Shown: positions 18,053-27,442 of the stretch, in pieces
Position numbering within the stretch: the stretch's first letter is position 1
Layout: every line of letters begins with the position of its first letter
Assembly: GCA_028697025.1 (NCBI GenBank)
Contig: JAQVFZ010000003.1
Location: 1-35,130, forward strand
Origin: Candidatus Izemoplasmatales bacterium
GTDB taxonomy: Bacteria > Bacillota_I > Bacilli_A > Izemoplasmatales > Hujiaoplasmataceae
DNA: 35,130 bases
Reading direction: 5' to 3'
Notes under the pieces: generated by a model
The model's database searches: none
What the model was told of the DNA's origin: nothing
Seen by the model: the letters and a program-made list of their open reading frames with translations, nothing else
Translations under genes and position numbers: made by a program

Positions 18053-19325
18053 GATCTTCACCTTTCATATCGATGATTTTTGATGTGATTTCACCGCCAG
18101 TGATAGCGATTGTCAAAGGTTCATCCCGGGAAATCTCTTTGAAGTGTTTTTTGATTGTTCCGTCTTGCTTTACAATCGCAAAACCTTTTTTCATGATGTT
18201 AAGCGGATTGACAAGTTCTAATTTTTCAACTAAAGACAAATAGTTTTTCTGCTTTCCGGAAATCAGATACTGGTAATCTTTCTTTAAATTTTTCAAATAT
18301 TGCTCAACCAAATCGTTTCTTTGTTTAATTTGGTTCAGGGGATTGTTTTTAAGTAAGCGGTCGTAAACAGCTGCGTATTTCAATTCTTTCGTTTCCAGCA
18401 ATCTTAACGGACTCTTAAGAACGTTGCGACTTAAGATTTGGGTATAATGTTTCAAGGCATTATCATAAAGATTATTGAGTGCCATCGTCATTCTCTGTTC
18501 AATCTTGATGATATCGTTTCTGACTTCACGATGATTTTTAACTGCGATTTCGGCAGCGTGTGACGGAGTCGAAGCCCTGAAATCAGAGACAAAATCGCTG
18601 ATGGTAAAATCGGTCTCATGCCCAATTGCACTGATGATTGGTAGTTTTGAACCATATATGGCATCGATGACCACCATTTCATTGAAAGCCCAGAGGTCTT
18701 CGATGCTGCCGCCGCCTCTGCCGACAATCAATAAATCGCAGAGTTGGTCTTCATTGGCTCTTCTGATTTGACCGGCAATAGATTCTTTCGCCATCGGACC
18801 TTGAACCAAAGCCGGATAGACGATGATTCTCGTCATCGGAAAACGAGTGTTTATGACATTGATGATATCTCTTACCGCCGCTCCGGTCGGTGAAGTGATG
18901 ACGCCGACGGTTTTAGGAAATCTCGGTAAGCTTTTTTTATGGTTTTGATCGAAATAACCTTTCTTGCTCAATTCTTCCTTCAGCTTTTCATACGCCAAAT
19001 ATAAGTCGCCGATACCGTCCAAATCCATCTTCTGGATATAAATCTGATAAGTGCCATATGCTTCATAAACCGAGATATAGCCTTCGACGATTACCTTATC
19101 TCCGTCTTTCGGATTGAAAGACAGATTTTTGGTGCTGGAGACGAACATCACGGCGCTGATTTGCGATTGGTCGTCCTTTAAAGTTAAGTAAAGATGACCT
19201 CGAGAATGACGTTTGAAATTGGAAATTTCCGCCTTTAACAAAACGCTCTGCAGTTCGGTGTCGTTATCGAACTTGAATTTCAGATAACGATTTAAGGCCG
19301 TAACTGTCAAATACTGTCTAGCCAC
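18045..19325 (-). CDS. xseA: exodeoxyribonuclease VII large subunit
   Basis: LTVTALNRYLKFKFDNDTELQSVLLKAEISNFKRHSRGHLYLTLKD; GRGGGSIEDLWAFN; HETDFTISDFV. Likely GTG start at 19325 (VARQYLTV), overlapping the nusB stop. Confidence 0.95.
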   Translation of the reverse strand: MARQYLTVTALNRYLKFKFDNDTELQSVLLKAEISNFKRHSRGHLYLTLKDDQSQISAVMFVSSTKNLSFNPKDGDKVIVEGYISVYEAYGTYQIYIQKMDLDGIGDLYLAYEKLKEELSKKGYFDQNHKKSLPRFPKTVGVITSPTGAAVRDIINVINTRFPMTRIIVYPALVQGPMAKESIAGQIRRANEDQLCDLLIVGRGGGSIEDLWAFNEMVVIDAIYGSKLPIISAIGHETDFTISDFVSDFRASTPSHAAEIAVKNHREVRNDIIKIEQRMTMALNNLYDNALKHYTQILSRNVLKSPLRLLETKELKYAAVYDRLLKNNPLNQIKQRNDLVEQYLKNLKKDYQYLISGKQKNYLSLVEKLELVNPLNIMKKGFAIVKQDGTIKKHFKEISRDEPLTIAITGGEITSKIIDMKGEDHE

Positions 19326-19716
19326 TGTGCTTTTCCAGATAGATGCGAATATTTTCCAGGAGGCGGTTATTGAATTTCTTTGCCAAATCGTCATCGAGAT
19401 TAGAATATATCTTGGTGATTTCCAAAGCTTCGTTGATTGCTACTTGATAAGGTGTTTTCAGGTATTTCATTTCATAAGTCGCGTATCGTATGATTGCCAG
19501 ATCGACGTAATTCAATCTGTCAATCGTCCAATTGCTTAAATTGGAAGAGATTATGAGGTCCAAATCTTGATATTTCTCGCGCAAGTCGAAAAAGGTCTGA
19601 TTGATTTCAGACGGTATTTCTTCAAAGTTGATTTCTCCACCAAAGATATCTTGATAGATCAATTTGATGATTTCTTCACGAATAGTTCTTTTTTTCATTA
19701 TTTGTTTTAAAATCAT
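19318..19716 (-). CDS. nusB: transcription antitermination protein NusB
   Basis: REEIIKLIYQDIFGG; YVDLAIIRYATYEMKYLKTPYQVAINEALEITKIY. Start could also be 19698. Confidence 0.92.
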   Translation of the reverse strand: MILKQIMKKRTIREEIIKLIYQDIFGGEINFEEIPSEINQTFFDLREKYQDLDLIISSNLSNWTIDRLNYVDLAIIRYATYEMKYLKTPYQVAINEALEITKIYSNLDDDLAKKFNNRLLENIRIYLEKHSG

Positions 19717-19810
19717 CGTTTAATGGGCATATTGCTAGATGACTTTTTCCCCTTGCTAATAGAATATTTTATCACAATCCAAACAAAAATTAAAGCAATA
19801 AAACCACAGA

Positions 19811-19837
19811 AGAAAAAAGCATAGTTTCCTATGCTTT
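19811..19837 (-). terminator. intrinsic terminator of the glucosidase gene, overlapping its last codons
   Basis: AAAGCATAG (19816-19824)/CTATGCTTT (19829-19837), 4-nt loop, minus-strand T-run. Confidence 0.8.
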
Positions 19838-21517
19838 ATTCCTTCTGTACAAAATCGCTTCATAAGGCTTAAGCTTCATGGTTTCCTTAAGACTAACCCT
19901 GTCGCCATAGAAATATTCAAACCCAGTCAAAGCTACGTCTTTTAAGGTGATTTCAATTTCATAATCCCGGAAATTGGCAATCATTAAATAATCTTTATCT
20001 TTTCCCTTATTGATGTAACAATAACTTTCATTGTCATCGATATTGATAAATTCAATTTTGCCGAAAACAATGTTTTTAGCGTCAGCTATACGGTGTCTCA
20101 AGATGAATCGATAGGTATTTAGGATTGAATTTTCGTCATTTTCCTGATTTTCAACATTTATTGTCTCATAGTTGTAGTTAGTCTTGATCCAAGGTGTAGC
20201 CTGAGAAAATCCGCCGTTAATGGAACTGTTCCACTGCATCGGCGTTCTCGCGTTGTCTCTTGAGCGGTCAACTATTGCTTGCAGTGCTTTTTCTTTGGTA
20301 GCGCCATTATTAAGCATATTGTTATATTCCGTAAAGACTTCCACATCCCTAAAATCAGAAATGTCGTCATATAAAACGTTAGTCATGCCGATTTCTTCAC
20401 CTTGGTAGACAATTGCCGTACCCGGCATAAAATATAGCGTCATCGCCAGCATTTTCGCAGACTTTTCCCAATATTTCTCCGTATTGCCATAATGTGACAC
20501 AACTCGCGGTTGATCGTGATTATGCCAATAAATCAAGTTAAATCCTTCGTTGCCCACAACCTTGTATTGATGGTCATAGCTTTTCTTGATGTCGTTGACC
20601 CTGAGTTCGGTTTTCGACCATTTGCCGGTAATCGCCGGTTCGGTAAAACCGGTATCAGCCCAACAATGTCCGAAATGAATCAAAAGATTGAATTCATGAG
20701 AATTGAAACCGACATATTTTCTGACCTCTTCTTTTGAAGCACCGCCTGATTCGCCCAAGGTCAAAAGATTATAAGGTTCAAACAACTCCAAAGCCAATTC
20801 TTTGATGTATTCATGGTGTTTCGGTAAAGAAGAGAAATTTTCATATCCCGGCATGCCGTCGGGGAAATCCCAATTCTTTTCCAGATGATTGGCAGCGTCG
20901 ACCCTAAAACCGTCAATTCCTAGATCGATCCAGAACTTTATGACCTTTTTCATATCGTTCTTCATGTCTTCATTGCGCCAATTCAAGTCCGGCATTTTTT
21001 TGGAAAAGATATGAAGATAATATTCGTCGGTAGCTTCATTATAGTCCCAGGTCGGACCGCCGAACCAGCTAATCCACCTTGTCGGTCTTATCATCTTTCC
21101 GTCCTTATCACGTTTTCCTTTTTGCCAGATGTAATAGTCGTGATACTTATGATGGAGAGGATGAGTTGGGTCTTTAGCAATCTTGAACCATTCATGTTCA
21201 TCGGAAGTGTGGTTCAAAACCAAATCAACCAGGACTTTCATCTCCAACTCCCGAGCTTTGGCAATCAATTGCTTAAAGCTTTTGATATCGCCATAATCAC
21301 TGCTTACCGCATAAAAATCCCTGACATCGTAACCGTTGTCATCCATAGGCGAATCGTAATGAGGCGATATCCAGATTGTCTCGATACCGATGCTCTTGAG
21401 ATAAGGCAATTTTTCCGCCACTCCCAGCAAATCACCAATCCCGTCATTGTTTGAATCATTGAAACTGCGTAAATAAATTTGATATATATTAGTGGTCATC
21501 CACCATTTTTTTTGCAT
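19829..21517 (-). CDS. GH13 alpha-glucosidase / oligo-1,6-glucosidase
   Basis: NIYQIYLRSFNDSNNDGIGDLLG; GFRVDAANHL; TLGESGG; NHDQPRVVS; TPMQWNSSINGGFS. Confidence 0.93.
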   Translation of the reverse strand: MQKKWWMTTNIYQIYLRSFNDSNNDGIGDLLGVAEKLPYLKSIGIETIWISPHYDSPMDDNGYDVRDFYAVSSDYGDIKSFKQLIAKARELEMKVLVDLVLNHTSDEHEWFKIAKDPTHPLHHKYHDYYIWQKGKRDKDGKMIRPTRWISWFGGPTWDYNEATDEYYLHIFSKKMPDLNWRNEDMKNDMKKVIKFWIDLGIDGFRVDAANHLEKNWDFPDGMPGYENFSSLPKHHEYIKELALELFEPYNLLTLGESGGASKEEVRKYVGFNSHEFNLLIHFGHCWADTGFTEPAITGKWSKTELRVNDIKKSYDHQYKVVGNEGFNLIYWHNHDQPRVVSHYGNTEKYWEKSAKMLAMTLYFMPGTAIVYQGEEIGMTNVLYDDISDFRDVEVFTEYNNMLNNGATKEKALQAIVDRSRDNARTPMQWNSSINGGFSQATPWIKTNYNYETINVENQENDENSILNTYRFILRHRIADAKNIVFGKIEFINIDDNESYCYINKGKDKDYLMIANFRDYEIEITLKDVALTGFEYFYGDRVSLKETMKLKPYEAILYRRNKA

Positions 21518-24297
21518 TACTTTCCTCCACTTTTCAACAGTTTTAAACTGTCGATTTTTGCATAAGCCTCACCCATGACGAATTTGATGGATTTTTCAGT
21601 CAAGAAACTCTTGGTCAAACTCGTTTTTTGGTGATCAAAGATTAAAGTTAAATTCTTTTCCTTAGCCATTTTCAAGAAATGATCAAATCCTTCATTCATG
21701 GCTTCTTCGCTGTTGAAAATCAAGAATTCGACTTGATTTAAATCAGTTATGTTGCGAAAAGCGAAGTTCTTGAAGACATTGAAAAAGGCTAATCTTTCTT
21801 TCGGCAATTCCATTATATCCAAAGAACGATATTCTTCATAATCGATTGCATAGATTATTTCCGAATTATTGAAACTCTTTTGATTCAGCCGTTTTTTCAT
21901 CTCTTTTAAAGCATCCTTGTCAAGCAAGGTCTTGAGCGCTACAGGAAAGATGAATTTAGCCTTGACATTGGCTAGTTTAACTTCTTTTACCAAAGTCTTG
22001 ATTAACAGCTGGTCCCATTCGGTTTCTAAATTGTTGGCGTGTAAAACACGCTTCAATGAAGCCTTGTTGCCAAGCAACACTCGGTGCAAGATATCGACGA
22101 ACAGATACTCGTAACTCGAAGTCTGCCAATCCACGACAGATCGATATGACAAACGGATATTGTTCTCCAACAGTATCTTCTTGGCATTGACAAGAATGGT
22201 CTTCGCTACTTCCTTATTGGTCCGATAAGCTTTGCTGTCAGCTAAAAATCTTATATCGGAAGTTGTCAAACTGTTCAAGTATTTCAAATCTTCCAAATCC
22301 GTTTTGGTAATCTGGTCTTGAATATTGATTTGCGAAACCCTGATTTCGATTCTTTCATCGAGACTCTTGATCAAATCGTCGTAAATGCGTTTACTGATGC
22401 GTTTATCCTTAGTCTTTAGCAACAGATAAAAATTATCCAAACCTTCAAGATAGAGATTTTGAAAGTAATTTCGTGAACTTTCCTTCAAGGTACGGTAGAT
22501 AAATTCGATGGTTTCATCATACCTTGTGAAGGTATAATCCCTGAAGAAATCATGATAGTTCCTGAGATTGAACATCATTATGGATAAATCATCCTTAAAC
22601 ACTTCTTCCATGATGAATTTATAATCATAAAATTTAGTAGTTACTTTCTTTTCTTCTAGGATTTCACCCAAGAGGTAAAGATCCATTTCATCCTTGAATA
22701 TTTTGAAATTGATGGATTTGATTTTTTTACCCTGATATTTAAGCGTAATCGCATCTTTGTCCAATAATTCGTCAACATAAACATTCTTGACTAAACGGCT
22801 CTGGAAATCTTCCATGCTCAAATAGTTATCTTCAGTATCCAAAAGTTCTTTCGCCGCTTGATTCAGCAGACTCAAGTTGTTTTCTTTCAAAAGGATTAAG
22901 GCCAAATTTTCTTTTTCCAGGATTAATGTCAGGTTTTTTAATAGGTTATCCCTGATTTTATTCTCGTTAAAATCCTGAATCAACTTGTTAGTTATGACAA
23001 CAGCATAATCAAAGATTTTTTTGGCATTGTAAAAATCGTCGAGAGAAAGATAAAAGACCAGATAATCGAAATCTTTCATCTTCTTGACAAAGATATACTT
23101 CGTCTTTTCCGTCAAAAACAGATCGTTGGTAAAAGTCGAGAGAATTTCACCGGCATATATTTCTTGATACTCCTGAGCCAACAAAAAGGCAAAGACATTC
23201 TTATCGTTATCAGCTAAACTGATGGTTCTTTCCAACAATAAACCTTTAGTATAATGATTGATCTTGATATTGCCGTCAACTAATTTGACATGAACAAGTT
23301 TCTCAAACAATTTGAGATAATCGATTTCTTTGAAGACGGTCTGGATTATCTCTCTTTCTTTGGAAAACCGCAAATTATAATTATTTTCGATGAATCTAAG
23401 GATGAAATCATGGACGTTGGCGAATCTTTCGGTGTTTTCCTCGATTTCCTTGATTAAAGCCGTAATAACTGCTTCTTCACTGTGGTTGTTGAGTTTTTTC
23501 ATCAACTTTAAGGCCGCTTGATAAAAAGCCAAGCGAGATTGTCTCGATAGAACCCGTTTCATTATCGGCAGGTGTTTTTGATAGAATGAATAAGCCTCAG
23601 CCGGTTGATTAAGTGCGATTTGAATATTAATGTAACGGTCAAGGTACCGATATTTGTTATTGGTCTTGATGAAGTAATCCTGATAGACCGCTAAAGCTTT
23701 CAAATAGTTTTTCTCATGTACCAACAAATCGCATTCAGCCAATAAAAAGGCGTGATTCTTCTTCGTGCGGTCAAAGAAGGCCGCCTTTTGATAATGCTTT
23801 TTAGCTGCTTCATAATCGTCGATTTTTAGATAAAGCATCGATAACTTCAAGTATTTATTGACAAGATTCTGATTGGAAATGTTGTCTTTGATATTTTCGA
23901 GGATATTAATTGCCTCTAAATTATCATTCAATCCCTCATAAGCCACGGCATAATAGAATTTCTGCATCAATAAATCCGACTCTTTATCGATTAAATCGGC
24001 TCGGTGATCCAGAATTTGCTTCAACATGACGAAATCTTCTGTCTTTAAGAGCACTGCGAGCAGCTTATTGGCAACTTGGAGTCGGCTTTCTCTACCGCTT
24101 AAGACATCGTCTTCCAAAGCTTTGGACAAAACTTTGACAATTTGATCGTACTTTTTTTCCTGGGTCAAGAAGTTTACGTAATCAAAAATCAATTCCAACC
24201 GCAAAGAGCCATCGGTTATGATATCCGCCAGCGCTTTTTCGTATTTTTCACTTGATGGTGATTTTTTCAGTTCTGATAGTAGTGAAGAATTATCCAT
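21517..24297 (-). CDS. uncharacterised 926-aa protein: N-terminal TPR-like repeats, C-terminal degenerate PAS/GGDEF/EAL-like regions (pattern-level inference)
   Basis: Long ORF with SD AAGGTAAGT; TPR-like helices (KLSMLYLKIDDYEAAKKHYQKAAFFD); late regions resemble GGDEF and EAL folds without catalytic residues (see finding). Confidence 0.8.
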   Translation of the reverse strand: MDNSSLLSELKKSPSSEKYEKALADIITDGSLRLELIFDYVNFLTQEKKYDQIVKVLSKALEDDVLSGRESRLQVANKLLAVLLKTEDFVMLKQILDHRADLIDKESDLLMQKFYYAVAYEGLNDNLEAINILENIKDNISNQNLVNKYLKLSMLYLKIDDYEAAKKHYQKAAFFDRTKKNHAFLLAECDLLVHEKNYLKALAVYQDYFIKTNNKYRYLDRYINIQIALNQPAEAYSFYQKHLPIMKRVLSRQSRLAFYQAALKLMKKLNNHSEEAVITALIKEIEENTERFANVHDFILRFIENNYNLRFSKEREIIQTVFKEIDYLKLFEKLVHVKLVDGNIKINHYTKGLLLERTISLADNDKNVFAFLLAQEYQEIYAGEILSTFTNDLFLTEKTKYIFVKKMKDFDYLVFYLSLDDFYNAKKIFDYAVVITNKLIQDFNENKIRDNLLKNLTLILEKENLALILLKENNLSLLNQAAKELLDTEDNYLSMEDFQSRLVKNVYVDELLDKDAITLKYQGKKIKSINFKIFKDEMDLYLLGEILEEKKVTTKFYDYKFIMEEVFKDDLSIMMFNLRNYHDFFRDYTFTRYDETIEFIYRTLKESSRNYFQNLYLEGLDNFYLLLKTKDKRISKRIYDDLIKSLDERIEIRVSQINIQDQITKTDLEDLKYLNSLTTSDIRFLADSKAYRTNKEVAKTILVNAKKILLENNIRLSYRSVVDWQTSSYEYLFVDILHRVLLGNKASLKRVLHANNLETEWDQLLIKTLVKEVKLANVKAKFIFPVALKTLLDKDALKEMKKRLNQKSFNNSEIIYAIDYEEYRSLDIMELPKERLAFFNVFKNFAFRNITDLNQVEFLIFNSEEAMNEGFDHFLKMAKEKNLTLIFDHQKTSLTKSFLTEKSIKFVMGEAYAKIDSLKLLKSGGK

Positions 24298-24299
24298 AC

Positions 24300-24800
24300 T
24301 TACCTTGTTTTCTCTAATTTGTTGATTAAATTGCCATATATGTTATAGATACTCAATTCGATTTTATTATTCTCAATTTCCACTACCGCAAAGGTAGGGT
24401 TTTCATTGGAACGCCAGCTGGACAAACTGCCGGGATTCAAAAGAATCACTCCAGACTTTTCTTCCAAATAAGACCTGTGCGTATGGCCAAAAGCAACCAA
24501 ATCATAACCGTTGTTACGAGCTTTTTCTAAAAGCATCGTGACTCCGCTTTTGACATGAAAAAGATGGCCGTGGGTAAAATAACACTTCCATCCCTCAAAT
24601 TCAAAGTTAAGTTCATAAGGAAACTTCGGTTCGAAAGGATAATTGCCCTTGACTCCGAAAATATCCAAATCGCTCAACTCTTTTTCTCTCATCTCCGAGT
24701 CTCCCAAGGAGATGATACGATCGAGCGGTTGATAGCGTTGGATGATACGCGGTAAATTGTCTTTTTCGCCATGATTGTCGCTAAAAATCAGTATTCTCAT
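24300..24800 (-). CDS. YfcE/MJ0936-type metallophosphoesterase
   Basis: MRILIFSDNHGEKDNL, SLGDSE, VKGNYP, THGHLF, FGHTHRSY, LLNPGSLS. Confidence 0.93.
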   Translation of the reverse strand: MRILIFSDNHGEKDNLPRIIQRYQPLDRIISLGDSEMREKELSDLDIFGVKGNYPFEPKFPYELNFEFEGWKCYFTHGHLFHVKSGVTMLLEKARNNGYDLVAFGHTHRSYLEEKSGVILLNPGSLSSWRSNENPTFAVVEIENNKIELSIYNIYGNLINKLEKTR

Positions 24801-25371
24801 CTAATAAGTCCTTTTTCAGTTTTTCAATTGCTTTGCCTCGGTGTGAGACCAGGTGTTTTTCATCTAAACTTAGTTCGGCGTAGGTTTTGTCCAAACCATC
24901 CACCAAAAACAGCGGGTCATAGCCAAATCCGTTACTTCCTCTTTTTTCTTCAATGATTTTCCCCGAGGTTTTTCCTTCATAGATACGGATGTCATGAGGA
25001 GAAAGATATAGACAAATTGAGGATATGAAATAAGCAGATCTATCTTCAGCTGATTTGAGTTTTTCCAGCAATAAGGCATTGTTGTCATCATCAGACTCGC
25101 TTTTTGAGAATCGTTTGGATTTTACGCCCAATTCGTTCTTTAAAGCGTTAACCACCAAACCGGAATCATCCGCAATCGCTGGACGATGATAGATGTCATA
25201 TAAAGCCTTGGCTTTAAGTTTTGCATTTTCAGCGAATGTCAGAGCAGTTTCCTCAATGTCTAGGTCTATGCCCAAATCGATTATGGAAATGATTTTATAG
25301 TTTTTCAAAGCATTTTGGTATTCTTTTATTTTGCCAGAATTCTTGCTGGCAATGATGATTTCTTTTTTCAT
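24781..25371 (-). CDS. rdgB: XTP/dITP diphosphatase (RdgB/HAM1 family)
   Basis: IIASKNSGKIKEYQ; AIADDSGLVVNAL; GSNGFGYDPLFLVDGLDKTYAEL; SHRGKAIEKL. Confidence 0.95.
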   Translation of the reverse strand: MKKEIIIASKNSGKIKEYQNALKNYKIISIIDLGIDLDIEETALTFAENAKLKAKALYDIYHRPAIADDSGLVVNALKNELGVKSKRFSKSESDDDNNALLLEKLKSAEDRSAYFISSICLYLSPHDIRIYEGKTSGKIIEEKRGSNGFGYDPLFLVDGLDKTYAELSLDEKHLVSHRGKAIEKLKKDLLDENTDF

Positions 25372-25378
25372 GAGTAGT

Positions 25379-25407
25379 AAAAAAAGTTAAGAAAAAATTC
25401 TTAACTT
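25379..25407 (-). terminator. terminator-like hairpin between the RCK gene and rdgB
   Basis: AAGTTAAGAA/TTCTTAACTT 10-bp stem, 4-nt loop, minus-strand T7, overlapping the RCK gene stop. Confidence 0.7.
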
Positions 25408-26086
25408 ATCCCACAAACTTCTTCTGCTTTAGCCATTGCGTAAACTTTTCAATCAAGTCGTTACGGCCTACCAGAAGAATCTCATCATCATTTTCAAAAG
25501 GTGTTTGGGAAGAAGGGATCATAATTTGGTTGTTTCTTCTAACCGCCACTATGTTTACTCCGAAATTTCGGCGAATATCAAGTTCCAAAAGATTCTTGCC
25601 AATCATCTTCTTTGTCACTTCGGTAGAAATGAAGGAATAGTCCTTGTCCAATTGCAGATACTCCAGAAAATTACCGGAAATCAAGATGGTTGCCAAACGT
25701 TTTCCGGTGTCTTGTTCCGGCCAAACCAAATGTTCTTTGTCAACCCCTAACTTTTCTACCACTCTGGCATGATACTCGCTTTGAACCTTGACATAGACTT
25801 CTTTAACGCCTAAATCCTTTAAAATCAAGGTCGTCAAGATTGAATTATCGACGTTCATGCCGGTAGCGACAATTACCGTATCATAATTGGCAATGCCTAT
25901 TTCTTTCAAGGCTTCTACGTCCGTTGAATCCAAACAAACGGCGTTAGTTACCATTTTCGCTATTTTTTCGATTTTATCGAAATTCTTATCAATTACCAGT
26001 ACATCCGCTTCTAGTTCTACCAATTCTTCAATTAACGCTAGGCCAAATCGGCCGACACCGATAACCGCAAATGATTTTTTTGACAT
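25406..26086 (-). CDS. TrkA/KtrA-type potassium transport regulatory protein (RCK N+C)
   Basis: MSKKSFAVIGVGRFGLALIEEL Rossmann motif; NAVCLDSTD; RCK-C domain. ATG 26086 preferred (SD AGAGGT). Confidence 0.93.
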   Translation of the reverse strand: MSKKSFAVIGVGRFGLALIEELVELEADVLVIDKNFDKIEKIAKMVTNAVCLDSTDVEALKEIGIANYDTVIVATGMNVDNSILTTLILKDLGVKEVYVKVQSEYHARVVEKLGVDKEHLVWPEQDTGKRLATILISGNFLEYLQLDKDYSFISTEVTKKMIGKNLLELDIRRNFGVNIVAVRRNNQIMIPSSQTPFENDDEILLVGRNDLIEKFTQWLKQKKFVG

Positions 26087-26114
26087 ATGCATTACCTCTT
26101 TCTTATTCATATTT

Positions 26115-26142
26115 ATTATACTAGACTATCGCGTTTTGTCAA
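26115..26142 (-). promoter_or_regulatory. putative promoter of the TrkA/KtrA-like gene
   Basis: Minus-strand TTGACA (26142-26137) - 16 nt - TATAAT (26120-26115). Confidence 0.75.
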
Positions 26143-26174
26143 TGTAGCGCACCTTAAATATTAAATATTCTTAG

Positions 26175-26203
26175 TGTACAAAACCAGCGAATTTAGATAT
26201 AAT
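26175..26203 (+). promoter_or_regulatory. putative promoter of the CPBP protease gene
   Basis: TGTACA - 17 nt - TATAAT, upstream of SD GAGGTG. Confidence 0.6.
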
Positions 26204-26226
26204 GATTATACGAGGTGAAGAAAACT

Positions 26227-27339
26227 ATGTACGAACAAGACGATTTATTTGATAAATCCCCCGATTTTACCCAAGAAACCATTACCGAAAAAAAACTTGT
26301 CTATAACACCGCTCCTCAAGATTTTTATGCCAGATCAAAAGAACTAAGAATCAATTCTTTATTGGTCGCCATCTATATTGGCGTGCAATTGATTCTCTCC
26401 TTTTTCGCCGGCATGTACATTGATGCCAATTATTCTTATCTTGAAGAAGCTCTGAACAATGTGGAAGAAACCGTTGTGGTCGATTTTGTAGTCGCACCAA
26501 ACTTGGAAGAATCAACCAAGGATGATTATCCTTATGTGATTACCATATCAGGAGAATTCAAAAACAATTATGAAAGAGAAATTCCCGAATTTTTCATTGA
26601 TGTAAAACTATTCGACATTGAAAATCAGTCGATAGGCATCCATACTATAAGTCGTAAAGAATTTTTGACTTCACAAACATTCAGTTTCAGTGAAGAAGTT
26701 CTTTCATCTGATGAAGTAGTCACCATTACCAAAGAAATCTCTGCCGCACCGCCAATGCTCCTGACCAATGGCATCTATCTATTGATTACCGTTGTTATCG
26801 GCATCAGTCTAGTATTGGTCGACAAGGAAAGGTTCATTAACGATTTTAAGTCGTTTAAAAAAGATTATAAAGCTTACATCACCCAGATGTTCGTCGGTTT
26901 TTTGATGATCTACGGCGTCTTGATTGCCAGTTCCATGATTTTATCTTTCTTTGGTGTTTCCGAAACATCGAACAACGAGTTGCTGATTCGACAAATGTTC
27001 GACGACAATCCCTATAATTTGGCAATATTATTCTTCAATTTAGTCATATTTACGCCGGTAATTGAAGAACTTATCTTCAGAAAGGTATTGTTCTCATATT
27101 TTGAACCGCGACTAAAACCGGTTATAACCATTATCTTGACCGGTCTAATCTTTGCTTTCATGCATATTCAAGGCGATTACATCCAGATGATTCCTTATGG
27201 CGGCATGGGCATAGTGTTGGGGTACGTCTATTATAAAAGCAATCGCAACATCTATACCGCTATCGGTTCCCATCTTTTAAACAATCTCTTCAGCTGGTTG
27301 GTTTACGTCCTGACGATTTACGGGTTGCTGCAATTTTAA
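26227..27339 (+). CDS. CPBP-family intramembrane glutamic endopeptidase
   Basis: PVIEELIFRKVLF, FAFMHI, HLLNNLFSWLVY with several TM segments; start at ATG 26227 after GAGGTGAAG. Confidence 0.88.
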   Translation: MYEQDDLFDKSPDFTQETITEKKLVYNTAPQDFYARSKELRINSLLVAIYIGVQLILSFFAGMYIDANYSYLEEALNNVEETVVVDFVVAPNLEESTKDDYPYVITISGEFKNNYEREIPEFFIDVKLFDIENQSIGIHTISRKEFLTSQTFSFSEEVLSSDEVVTITKEISAAPPMLLTNGIYLLITVVIGISLVLVDKERFINDFKSFKKDYKAYITQMFVGFLMIYGVLIASSMILSFFGVSETSNNELLIRQMFDDNPYNLAILFFNLVIFTPVIEELIFRKVLFSYFEPRLKPVITIILTGLIFAFMHIQGDYIQMIPYGGMGIVLGYVYYKSNRNIYTAIGSHLLNNLFSWLVYVLTIYGLLQF

Positions 27340-27349
27340 CTAAAAAAAT

Positions 27350-27383
27350 AGGTCTTAAGAAAATTATCTTAAGGCCTTTTTTA
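27350..27383 (+). terminator. intrinsic terminator after the CPBP gene
   Basis: AGGTCTTAAG/CTTAAGGCCT stem (one G-U), 8-nt loop, T-run. Confidence 0.85.
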
Positions 27384-27393
27384 TTTATATAAA

Positions 27394-27426
27394 GAAAAGT
27401 GACTGAAACCATCAAGGTTCCAGTCA
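27394..27426 (-). terminator. intrinsic terminator after the HU gene
   Basis: TGACTGAAACC/GGTTCCAGTCA stem with one mismatch, 5-nt loop, minus-strand T-rich tail; convergent with the CPBP terminator. Confidence 0.75.
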
Positions 27427-27442
27427 AATCGTCAAATAATGA

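Noticed and set aside
21011-21454. 147-aa plus-strand ORF
   Set aside because: Antisense to conserved GH13 N-terminus; length explained by codon bias of the sense gene.
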